Source: Allokutzneria sp. A3M-2-11 16
GTDB lineage: Bacteria > Actinomycetota > Actinomycetes > Mycobacteriales > Pseudonocardiaceae
Assembly: GCF_024213555.1 (NCBI RefSeq)
Contig: NZ_JANAVO010000025.1
Location: forward strand, 1 to 46,243
Length of the DNA: 46,243 nucleotides
Reading direction: 5' to 3'
In this document: one piece after another, positions 24,901-32,900 of the stretch
Position numbering within the stretch: position 1 is the stretch's first letter
Layout: each line of letters opens with the position of its first letter
Notes under the pieces: model-generated
Database searches by the model: none
What the model was told of the DNA's origin: nothing
Seen by the model: the letters and a program-made list of their open reading frames with translations, nothing else
Translations under genes and position numbers: made by a program

Positions 24901-26941
24901 TGTCGAGCGGATGGAGCGCCGCCTCGTGCCGGTGCCCGCACGTGTCGTCCGAGCGGAGCTGCCCGCGGTTCCCGACGGCGCACTGGTGATCACGGAGGAG
25001 ACCGAGGACGTGCCGAACGCCAGGCACATCCGCGTGATCGTCGACGTCGGGGCTTCCCGGACCGCTCCGGATGACCTCTCTGCCTTGCTGCGCCTGCGAA
25101 AGGTGCACGACCTGGCCTACCTCGCGGTGCAGCGGTGGGAGGACGGCGGTTCGTTCGCGGTGCTGATGGTCGACGCCCTGCGCGACGGGGTCGTCCACCC
25201 CGCCACCGCGCCGTTCACCGGCTTGGTGAAGAGCCTCGCCAGGGAGAGGTTCGCCTTCGCCGTCCTCACCGACTCGAAGGATGTCCGGCCGGACCTCCTC
25301 GCCACGGAGTCGGCTCTGGCGCGTGAACTGGCCGTCGCGGTGTACTCCGGCGGCACGCGGATGGAGCACGTCCTGTTCGCGGCGCCTGTCCATCCCGGCC
25401 CTCCGCAACGGCTTGAGGTCGTCGTCGCGGTCGGTGGAGCGCGCGGGCTGACCGCACGGCTGCTCGCCGACCTGGCCCGTGCGCACCGGCCGGAGATCTA
25501 CGTGCTGAGCCGGACCTCCCCTGGAGAGCGAACCGATGTCGGTACGCGCCAGTCGTTCATCGCCGCCAATCCACAGTGGACAGTCCAGGAGGCCTCGACG
25601 GAGTTCGACCGACTGCTGGCGGGTGCGCGGGCACGGCGTGAGCTCGACCTGCTCACCGGTCTGTGCGGTCCGGGGAAGGTGCGCCACATTCCCTGTGACA
25701 TCACCGATTCGGCCGCTGTCATGGCCGCGATCGACCAGGTTCCCCCGCGCGTGGACCTGCTGATCAACGCCGCCGGGCTGCACAACGGGGGTGAGGTCCG
25801 GTCGGTGCCGCTGGAGCGGGCACGTGCCGTTCGGGACACCAAGCTGCTCGGCTACCTCAACCTCCGCCGCGCCTTCGCGGGCCGGGAACCCGCGCGGTGG
25901 GTCAACTTCGGCTCGCTGCTCGCGGTGCTGGGCTGGCCGGGGGAGGCGGACTACTGCTCCGGCAACGACATCCTGAACGCGGCGGCCACCTGGCAACGGC
26001 ATTTCGGCGGCACCCACGAGACGACGCTGTCCTGGGCGCTGTGGCGGGAGTCGGGTTTCGCCGCCCAACCGGTGATCCGAGACCACCTGCTCCGGCAGAA
26101 CGCGCTCACCGGGCTCTCCGACCGTGACGGCTGCGCGCTGTTCGCGGCCGAGTTGTCCAGTGTGGACAGTGCTCCTGAGGTCACCTACCTCGGTCCGGCG
26201 GAGCGTGCCCTGATCTCACCGCGCTGGTGTCCCTCCGCGGGCTTCCTGGAACACCACCGCGTCCGTGGTCGCGCCGTCGTACCCGCCGCGATGCTCGTCG
26301 ACCTGGTCGCGCGTCCCGGGGAGGTGGTCACCGACCTGGAGTTCCACGCGCCGGTCCTGCCGGGCTCGGACTACCGGGTGACCGGCGATCGCGTCCTGAG
26401 CGATCTCATCGCGCCGAACGGCGCTCTGCTCAAGGCCGATCGCGTGCACATGACGTACACCATCCACAAAGGATCGTCCGGTTCTCCCGTGGTGGAACGC
26501 GTTCCAGGCTCACCGATCACACCGCCCTTCTACGGGCCGGGAGGCGAGGTCGAGCTCAGCGGTCCCTTCGCCTCGCTCCGCGATGTCCGTACTTCCGACG
26601 CGGGCGGGTCGGCGGTGTTCGCACCGTCGTTGGGAGAGTGGGACTTCGCCTCATTCCGCATCCCCGTGCTGCTCGTCGATGCTCTGGTGCAGCTCCTGTT
26701 GCTGCCGCGCACTGCGATTCCAGTGCGCATCGGCCGGATCGAACTGCGCACCGACCTCAACGATGTAGAGCTGCTTTCCCGTTATGGCAATGAGATCGTG
26801 CTCGCCACCGACACCTCCGGCTCCGCTGTGGCGAGTGTGGCCGGAGACGTGCTCGCCGTGGTTTCCGGAGTGCGGACAAGACAGGGAGAACCCAGTGAGC
26901 GATCAGAGCCTGCAAGCGCTGGCGCGGCTCGTACACGGTGA
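21902..26941 (+). CDS. Type I megasynthase: ER(FabL-like)-KS-CLF-like-KR-DH
   Basis: 1679 residues. Residues 1-250 form an SDR with TGGVRGLG and Y149-X6-K156, the FabL-type enoyl-ACP reductase spacing. After a PEPVPEPVP linker, a ketosynthase (about 268-690) has C439 (VDTACSSS), H573 (GHATGT) and H609 (IVGHTG). About 695-925 is a second, truncated KS-like unit with VDTGLSAG in place of the Cys, reading as a chain-length-factor-like domain. A ketoreductase spans about 1010-1440, with the NADPH loop GGARGLTAR at 1178-1186, K1314, S1338, Y1351 and N1355. A double-hotdog dehydratase (1443-1655) has H1452-X3-G-X4-P and D1593-X3-Q. There is no AT, ACP or thioesterase; the AT-ACP gene upstream supplies the first two. 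The KS-CLF pairing recalls TcsB and PfaC. Confidence 0.85.
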   Translation: MSERVVLVTGGVRGLGRAISLAFAGHGDRVIANYFHAREEAVAFEAELAARGRLVELIRASVADRGQVDAMFDEIAARHGRLDVLVNNAASGALLPLSEVDESHWQRAFDTNLRGSLWCARRAAELMTGEHPAIVNLSSLGSSLVISDYATVGTTKAAVEALTRYLAVEYAGRGIRVNTASGGLLDNAIAGMFPDAQALADQVRAATPLGNRLGTERELAELVVFLASPAASWITGQTVVADGGLSLGSMSLSPKPSVPEPVPEPVPGAVAVVGMGVVTPGANNPDELWKVLSGEDNVFVEPECFDISSFHSTDPAAEDRSYTPRSGFITSFVPHPRLQPVVERSTLWLRHSLLTALDGVTVGDRCFAAFGATVDGSQELEEYLVYAGARKHLGDNGTLRDRYVREVNPSEYLPHRVGRNAIDGLLPDKTELVMVDTACSSSLYAVDLGMKALREGSCEVAVCGGTFAYSARNLVLFSKLSGLSRSGRVRSFDRAADGVLFSDGAGVVVLKLLDKARADGDRVLGVIEGVGLSCDGRGKAIYAPNEAGQVLALRRAYERTGTDPASVHWVIGHATGTQAGDSTELAALHRVAGSGPPALLSSNKPIVGHTGWSAGIVSLVQALSGLQRGSVPAQRYLRQPIPILDSSRFRPMTTATPLPAKRPRRVAVSSFGFGGTNAHLLLTDAPSAHEGTISADELVVVGWSAHLPGFDAAETSAWFRGERAAPDPDFGADYPLPDFAEVRLPPATLRTMDRGQIMILRAAGQLDPRVRAVCEELKDTTGVVVGHTGPTRRAVQYALRCYLGDLRRRVGEDPGFDELEREVRAAVPPSTEDAFPGIMPNLIPARLSALADWHGLNLTVDTGLSAGIDAVRCAERYLRHGDLDVAVVAGISGNSGPELASVLADQPPVAEGAFMVVLTRRATASRHGLPVLGTLRTELAAVDPSSRPQALRPLAGLGRTYLGADPILAMTAALAAERECTIGAAETWGPRIIVSPTRAAVERMERRLVPVPARVVRAELPAVPDGALVITEETEDVPNARHIRVIVDVGASRTAPDDLSALLRLRKVHDLAYLAVQRWEDGGSFAVLMVDALRDGVVHPATAPFTGLVKSLARERFAFAVLTDSKDVRPDLLATESALARELAVAVYSGGTRMEHVLFAAPVHPGPPQRLEVVVAVGGARGLTARLLADLARAHRPEIYVLSRTSPGERTDVGTRQSFIAANPQWTVQEASTEFDRLLAGARARRELDLLTGLCGPGKVRHIPCDITDSAAVMAAIDQVPPRVDLLINAAGLHNGGEVRSVPLERARAVRDTKLLGYLNLRRAFAGREPARWVNFGSLLAVLGWPGEADYCSGNDILNAAATWQRHFGGTHETTLSWALWRESGFAAQPVIRDHLLRQNALTGLSDRDGCALFAAELSSVDSAPEVTYLGPAERALISPRWCPSAGFLEHHRVRGRAVVPAAMLVDLVARPGEVVTDLEFHAPVLPGSDYRVTGDRVLSDLIAPNGALLKADRVHMTYTIHKGSSGSPVVERVPGSPITPPFYGPGGEVELSGPFASLRDVRTSDAGGSAVFAPSLGEWDFASFRIPVLLVDALVQLLLLPRTAIPVRIGRIELRTDLNDVELLSRYGNEIVLATDTSGSAVASVAGDVLAVVSGVRTRQGEPSERSEPASAGAARTR

Positions 26942-28709
26942 CTGTGAGCCGGAGTTCCGCGAGGAGCTGCGGAAGATCTTCCGCGACGAGCTGTTCGCGC
27001 CGCGTGAGGGCCTCACCTACCAGGAGGAGCTGCGGCTGACCTACGAGCGAATGCGCTTCGCCAACGACCACGTCAGCGCTGACGAACTCGTCGAGCACCC
27101 GCACCGGCTGTTCGCGTTGCTGGAGTGGTCCGCCGTGGTGAGCCCGTCCCTGTTCGTCGCGATGGTGACGCACTACTGCGGCGCCTTGGCGGCGATCCGC
27201 GAACTCGGTGCGGGACGCGACGACCTCGACGAGTACATCACCGCTTTGGAGAAGATGACCGCGACGGGCGCACTGCTGATCACCGAGCTGGGTTACGGCA
27301 ACAGCCACGTGTCGATGCGCACGCGGGCGACCTATGACCACGAGCGCCGGGACTTCGTGCTGCACAGCCCTGACGAGGCCGCGCGCAAGTTCATGCCCAA
27401 CGTCGGCCTCCCCGGAGTGCCCAAGCTCGCGACGGTCGCCGCGCAGCTCAACATCCGCGGTGAGGATCGTGGCGTGTTCCTGTTCGTCGTGCGCCTCCGT
27501 GACACCGACGGCCCGCTTCCCGGAGTGTCGATCACCCAGCTGCCCGAGGCGACCCAGGTGCCCATGGACTACGCGGTGATCTCCTTCGACCAGGTGCGGA
27601 TTCCGTTGAGCTCCCTCCTGCACGACAGCGCTTCGATCACCGAGGAGGGTGGCTTCCACGATCCCGTCGAGGACCAGAAGCTGCGCCTGGTGCGGTCGCT
27701 CACCGTCGCCCAGAGCGTGCGCACCGCCCAGACCGCCGCGCTCGCTTCGGTCGCTCGGGCCAGCGCCCAGATCGCTTTGCGTTACTCGATGCGCCGTCCC
27801 GCCATGGAGCCGGACAGCCCGTGGGTTCCCGTGATCCGCCACCGCACGCAGCAACGCTCGCTCTACACGGCCCTGGCCACCGCCTACGCCCTGACCTGCC
27901 ACGCCAACCGCGCGAAGACCGCCAAGGCCACCGCGATGACCTGCAACTCCGCCAACCGCCCCGTCCCACCGTCCACTTTGGACCCGCTGGCGCGAACCCT
28001 GTCGCTGACCAAGGCGATCACCACCTGGAAGACCGAGCGCCTGACCGCCGAGTGCAGGCAACGGTGCGGCGCGCGCGGGGTGTTCACGGTCAACCGCCTG
28101 CTGGACTACCAAGGCTTGGCGATCGTCAGCGAAGCCGCGGGCGGCGACAACTTCCTCCTGTGCCTGGACGCCGCGCGATCAATGGTCGCCGAGGTGCGGT
28201 ACACCCCGCCGACCTCCGACCTGCTCGATCGCGACATGTGGCTCAACCTCGCCAGGACCCGCGAACGCGAACTCCACAGGGCCTTGAAGTCCCAGGACTC
28301 CCTCACCGAGGCCGTGGAGTTCGCCGAGGCACACGGCAGCCGCCTGATCCTGGAGAGCCTGTTGGCCTCTGTGTCCTCTGCGTCCACTGTGGACTCGCCC
28401 GAGGCCGCAGCGGCACTGCGCCCGCTCTGCGCCCTGTACGCGCTGACCGAGATCAACTCGTCGGCGGCGTGGTACCTGTGCGAGGGCCTGTTGACCCCGG
28501 CCCAGGTCCGTGCGATCCCGCAGCGCCTCAACGAGCTGTGCGAGGAGCTGACCCCGCACGTGGACCTCCTCCTCGCGGCCTTCGAGCTGCCCGAGGACGT
28601 CCTGCGCGTCCCGATCACCGACGGCGACCTGTCCATGGTGGCGGGTGCGGTCGGCCTCCCGGAGCAGCGCGCCGCACTGGAGCAACCCCTGGCGGTCCCT
28701 GCGCCGTGA
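26895..28709 (+). CDS. Acyl-CoA oxidase/dehydrogenase-like flavoprotein
   Basis: 604 residues from GTG at 26895, with CAGGGAGA in front and 47 bp of overlap with the megasynthase gene. The layout follows peroxisomal-type acyl-CoA oxidases: N-terminal helices, the FAD loop ITELGYGNSHVSMRTRATYD near 129-148, a beta domain (FVLHSPDEAARKFMPN), then C-terminal helices with CGARGVFTVNRLLDYQ and SEAAGGDNFLLCLDAAR, where the catalytic Glu is expected. It should introduce a C=C bond into an acyl-CoA or acyl-ACP. The FK506 cassette also has an acyl-CoA dehydrogenase (TcsD/AllD), which oxidises the terminal carbons. Here it is the last gene of the operon. Confidence 0.85.
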   Translation: MSDQSLQALARLVHGDCEPEFREELRKIFRDELFAPREGLTYQEELRLTYERMRFANDHVSADELVEHPHRLFALLEWSAVVSPSLFVAMVTHYCGALAAIRELGAGRDDLDEYITALEKMTATGALLITELGYGNSHVSMRTRATYDHERRDFVLHSPDEAARKFMPNVGLPGVPKLATVAAQLNIRGEDRGVFLFVVRLRDTDGPLPGVSITQLPEATQVPMDYAVISFDQVRIPLSSLLHDSASITEEGGFHDPVEDQKLRLVRSLTVAQSVRTAQTAALASVARASAQIALRYSMRRPAMEPDSPWVPVIRHRTQQRSLYTALATAYALTCHANRAKTAKATAMTCNSANRPVPPSTLDPLARTLSLTKAITTWKTERLTAECRQRCGARGVFTVNRLLDYQGLAIVSEAAGGDNFLLCLDAARSMVAEVRYTPPTSDLLDRDMWLNLARTRERELHRALKSQDSLTEAVEFAEAHGSRLILESLLASVSSASTVDSPEAAAALRPLCALYALTEINSSAAWYLCEGLLTPAQVRAIPQRLNELCEELTPHVDLLLAAFELPEDVLRVPITDGDLSMVAGAVGLPEQRAALEQPLAVPAP

Positions 28710-28749
28710 GCCGGTGATCCCCACGCCGAACCCAGGAAGAGACACCGCA

Positions 28750-28815
28750 GTGCAAGGCTTCGAACGGTTCGCCTCCGTCCACGCCGATCGCCGAAAAGCG
28801 CGCACTCGGTGCTGA
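28750..28815 (+). CDS. Possible 21-residue small ORF
   Basis: GTG at 28750 has AGGAAGAG eight bases upstream and opens 21 codons (VQGFERFASVHADRRKARTRC) rich in Arg, ending TGA at 28815. It sits in the gap between the acyl-CoA oxidase-like gene and the GNAT gene. The ribosome binding site is good but there is no conservation evidence; it could be a small peptide, a leader or a gene remnant. Confidence 0.2.
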   Translation: MQGFERFASVHADRRKARTRC

Positions 28816-28892
28816 CGGTCGACCTGGTCGATGAGCCCGGTCATCCGGGTCCTCACCCTCTTCGCGGCGAAGCTCAAGCAAGGTTGACCGAC

Positions 28893-29471
28893 ATGCCGAA
28901 GCTCGTTTCGCCGGTCTGCGCGCCCGGAAGTCTCGCGAACTCCCCACAGCCCGCGATCCCCTTGGCGAGCCTGACCCTGCGACCATGGCGCACCGAAGAT
29001 CGCCCAACCCTGCTCACCGCCTTCGCGGAACCTGACATCCAACTGTGGCACCGGTTGTCGCTGGAGTCCGTCGCCGAGGCCGAGGAGTGGGTCACGAGCT
29101 GGGTGCTGCGTTGGGCGGCGGAGGAAGCGGCCAGCTGGGCGATCACCCTTGGGGCGCAGGTGCTCGGACAGGTCGGGCTACGCGGAGTGGACCTCGCCGA
29201 AGGGTACGCGGAACTGTCCTACTGGGTGCTTCCCGAGGCGCGTGGTCAGGGCGTTGCGGCGCGCGCCACCGAAGCCCTTGCCGACTGGGCGTTCGACGTG
29301 GTCGGGCTGCACCGGCTGGAGATCGGGCACTCGGTGCGCAACACGGCGTCCTGCGCGGTGGCACGACGGCTCGGATTTCCCTTGGAGGGCACGAAGAAGA
29401 GCGCCTACCTGCACGCGGACGGCTGGCACGACGCCCATCTGCACGCTCGGGTCAAGCCCGCCGCGCGGTGA
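28893..29471 (+). CDS. GNAT-family N-acetyltransferase (RimJ/RimL type)
   Basis: 192 residues from ATG at 28893. The start of the fold is LASLTLRPWRTEDRPTLLTAF; the acetyl-CoA loop is YWVLPEARGQGVAARATEAL, followed by VGLHRLEIGHSVRNTASCAVARRLGFPLEG. These are the normal RimJ/RimL motifs. It lies 183 bases after the polyketide operon in the same direction, so it may be a separate gene or a tailoring acetyltransferase; the sequence does not decide. The 3' end overlaps the convergent membrane-protein gene by 20 bp. Confidence 0.88.
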   Translation: MPKLVSPVCAPGSLANSPQPAIPLASLTLRPWRTEDRPTLLTAFAEPDIQLWHRLSLESVAEAEEWVTSWVLRWAAEEAASWAITLGAQVLGQVGLRGVDLAEGYAELSYWVLPEARGQGVAARATEALADWAFDVVGLHRLEIGHSVRNTASCAVARRLGFPLEGTKKSAYLHADGWHDAHLHARVKPAAR

Positions 29472-29970
29472 AGAAGAGCCCGCACAGCAACAGCGTCAGC
29501 CCGGACAGCACACCGCTGACGATCGGCACCCAGGCGACCGCGGACGTCCACACCATGGCCAGGCCGATGCCGCCGAGGATCGTCATGACCACGCCGGGGA
29601 CGGCGATCGTCCAGGTCTTCCACACCGGGACGAAGGCGACGAAGTGGATGCCGACGACGACCGCGATCCAGGCGATGTTCGCCTGCACCGGGGCTTCGAG
29701 GGCGCGCAGCACCTGGAAGCCGCCGAAGAGCGCGACGACCTCGGCGAGGACCACGAACCAGTAGCCCTTGGTGAAGCCGCCGGTCGCCTTGTCCGCCGCG
29801 GGTTTCCCTGTCTGCCGAAACGTTACGACGAGGACCGCCGCCAGCAGCACGACGGCGAGGACCCGCGCCGCCGTCGTCAAGGCGCTGCCCAGCGGCGCGC
29901 CCGCGTTCGCGAGGACGAACGCCGTCCCGCCAGTTGCTCCGATGAGGGTTCCGATGGCCTGCTGCCGCAC
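29452..29970 (-). CDS. Small polytopic membrane protein
   Basis: 172 residues from GTG at 29970 with about five hydrophobic helices (around residues 7-27, 33-51, 70-90, 98-118, 123-165) and no catalytic motif I recognise. It starts nine bases after the stop of the vWA-CHAT gene and is probably expressed with it, so it might anchor or be a target of that protein. Family unknown to me. Confidence 0.75.
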   Translation of the reverse strand: MRQQAIGTLIGATGGTAFVLANAGAPLGSALTTAARVLAVVLLAAVLVVTFRQTGKPAADKATGGFTKGYWFVVLAEVVALFGGFQVLRALEAPVQANIAWIAVVVGIHFVAFVPVWKTWTIAVPGVVMTILGGIGLAMVWTSAVAWVPIVSGVLSGLTLLLCGLFFTARRA

Positions 29971-29979
29971 CGGCGGAGA

Positions 29980-32900
29980 CTACCCCGCGGCGAGGCCGAT
30001 CGACGGTGAGACGAACGGCACGTACGCCAGCCCCAGCGGATTCCCCTTCGCCAGCAACGCGATCCGGGCGCGCATCACCGCGACCCCGATCGCGTCCCGG
30101 TTGATCACGAAGGAGCGCAGCACCTCCTGGCCGAACTCGTCGGCCAGCTCCTCGAACACGGTGGTCTCAGTGCCGATCACGCCGCTGGCGAGCGCCTCGT
30201 TGACGAAGTAGCCGACCAGACCCATCGCCCGCTCCGGCCGCATCCCGGTGACCTTGCTGGTGTTGAGGAACACCAGCGGCCTGCTCCGCTGCCAGCGCAG
30301 CCTGCGCTGCCGGAGGTCGGCCGGGGTGAGCGGTTCCTCGGAGTCGGTGCCGACGCGCAGGAACGGGGTGTCGCCGTCGACCCCGCCGTGCGAGTAGAAG
30401 TAGACGACCTGCGGGTCACTGTCCAATTCGGACAGTGTGCGCTCGTGGGTCTCGCCGAGCTGGAACCCGCGCCACGGCAGCATCCTGCGCAGCGCCGCGC
30501 TGTGCTCCTCGGCGGAGGCGAAGCCGCGGTAGACGCCGCCCGCCAGGCCGACACCGTTGCCGGAGGGCAGCGTCGGCGGCAGCGACGGCCCGAGCCCGAC
30601 CGAGACCGGCAGGCCGAGCGCGTGCCGGAAACCCCAGAACCCACCGGGGCACACCGTCGTCGGATCGGGCTGGCGCGCGTGGGCGCAGGTGCGCAGGAAA
30701 CACGGACTGCCGTACAGGCCGCCGCGCTGCACGGCGGCGAGGAAGTCCGCGCACAGCCGCAGCACCGGCGAGCCGATGTCCAGCGGCAGGTCGTAGATCA
30801 GCGCGGTCGGCAGCACGTGGCGGCTCGACGGGGCGAGCGGGATCTGCACGAACCCCGGCTTGGCGAACGCGGCGCCGACGTGCTCGGGCACCCCGCTCAT
30901 CAGGAGCTGGTACAGGCGACGGCCGTGCGTGGCGAGCAGGCCGAGGTCGAGGGTGAACTGCTCGACGGTGGGCGGTTTGGCGTAGCGGTACTCCAGTCCG
31001 GCGCGCCACGGTTCGGCGCTGGCCCACGCGACCCGGTTCAGCGCGCCGCGCGCGAGCCGGATCTCCTCGGCGAGCTGGTGTTCGCCGAGCGAGGTCTCCG
31101 CGCGCAGCGTCTCCCTGCCGTCGGAGGCGACCAGCCGGACGGACTGGCTCCCCCTGCCGTCCCCGGTGAGCAACAGGCTTCCCGAGTGCTCGGGGACCTG
31201 GGGCATGCTGAGCGTCTCCGCCGGGTCGGCCACCCGGTAGTCCACTGTGGACGTCATGGCATTGGGGCAGGGCACGGGTTTCGCGGTGATCTGGACGTGC
31301 ACGAGGATCGACTGCACGAGGGTCTGCCGCCAGTAGACGTTGCAGCGCACCCGTGCGGGGCCGAGCGTGTACGGCGAGGTGACCGGGAAGCACAGCCGCG
31401 TCCCGTCCTGGACGATGGACGGCTGCCGGAGCACCGTGGAGCTGCCGTCCGCGCCCAACCGGATCTGGCCGAGCGCCGCGTCCTGCTTGATCGCGAACTC
31501 GCCGGGGAACTCGAACAGCGCCACCGACAGCACCGCGTCCTCCGCTCCGGTGACGGGCGGTGGAGCCTGGATCTCCACCCAGAACCAGAAGTTCTGCGCG
31601 GCGGGCACACCAAGTCCGGCGTCGAGGTCCTTGCGCGGATCGGCGGGCAGCGCGAGCCCCGTGCGCACGGTGGTGACCTGCGCGGGCCAGGGCCCGCTCG
31701 TCCGGCCACCGCTCGTCGGGATCGGGTGCGGTGCGGAGAGTTGCGGCGATGCGGGCCGGGGGATCGCGGGGCGCGAAGCCTGCGCGGGGTGCGCCGGGTG
31801 CATCGCGGGCACCGGGATCGCGGGCGACGACATCACGGGCGACGACATCACAGGGGATGACGCGGTCGCCCACGGCGCCGGTGCGACCACCGTCGGTGCC
31901 GCGATCGCCGGGGAGGCGCCGTTCGCCGCGCCGTTTGCTGTCGCGGGCGCCTTTGCGATCATGGTCGGTTGGGCCACGACCGTGGTCGGGGCTGCTTCGG
32001 CGGGCGGCGGGTTCTCGGAACGCGAGAGTGCGACGGTCGCGGCGGGTTCACGCTTGAGGACCGTTGTCTTCTGCGGTTCTGGAGCGGAGACCTGGGAGAG
32101 CAGCTTCTTGATGCGCGGCGTCTCCCCGGTCGGCAGGGCGTGCTTGCGCCGCGCGCGCTTGAGCACCGTGGTCTCAGCGGTGGACGGTTGCTGGGGGGTG
32201 GTGCCGTTCGGGCTCGTCGCCATCGACGGCCAGCCGCCCCACGAGCCCGTCGATGCGTCCACAGTGGACGGTTCGGGTTCCTCGGTGTTCTCGGCGTGAG
32301 ATGCCGCGGGCCGCGCTTCGGTGTCGCGCAAGGCATCGCCACGCGACACCTCGGCACTGGGCGTCGGCTCGAAGCTGGGTGGAGCCTCGACGCGAGGCAG
32401 CGGTGTCTCCGAAGGCGGCGGGGTCGCTGGCCGGGATGGCCTCGCGACGCGCGACCGTGCCTTCACAGGGGGTGGCTGCTCGACAGGAGACCGTTCCTCG
32501 ACACGGGGCGGCGCTTCGACGCGAGGCAGCGGTTCCGCGGGCGACGGCGTTTCCGCCGAAGGCAGCCTTTCCACCGAAGGCAGCGTTTCCACCGAAGGCA
32601 GTGGTTCGACGGACGGCGGGGCTTCGATACGAGGCAGGGACTCGCCGGGCGGCAGCGCCGTGATGGACGGCAACGCCTCGCCGGACGGCTGCGGTTCAAC
32701 GGCCGACCGCGGCTCAACCGGAGGCTGAGGTTCAACGGGAGGCAGCGGTTCAACGAGAGGCAGAGCCTCGACGCGGGGCAGGGAATCGACAGAAGGCGGC
32801 GTCTCGGTGGAAAGCGAAGGTTCGACGGCAGGCAGGGCCTCGACGCGAGGCAGGCTTTCACCGGGCGGCAGGAACTCACCGGACGACAGGGAATCCGAGG

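Noticed and set aside
24317-26086. 589-codon minus-strand frame inside the megasynthase
   Set aside because: It is antisense to the KR and CLF-like regions and has no domain signature.
21902-26941. Enediyne PKS or a modular PKS module
   Set aside because: Enediyne synthases have KS-AT-ACP-KR-DH-PPTase in one chain. Here AT and ACP are on another protein, a CLF-like unit is present, and no PPTase or thioesterase is found.
28893-29471. GNAT gene as part of the polyketide operon
   Set aside because: A 183-base gap with no coupling separates it from the oxidase-like gene, and GNAT genes are common; membership cannot be supported.
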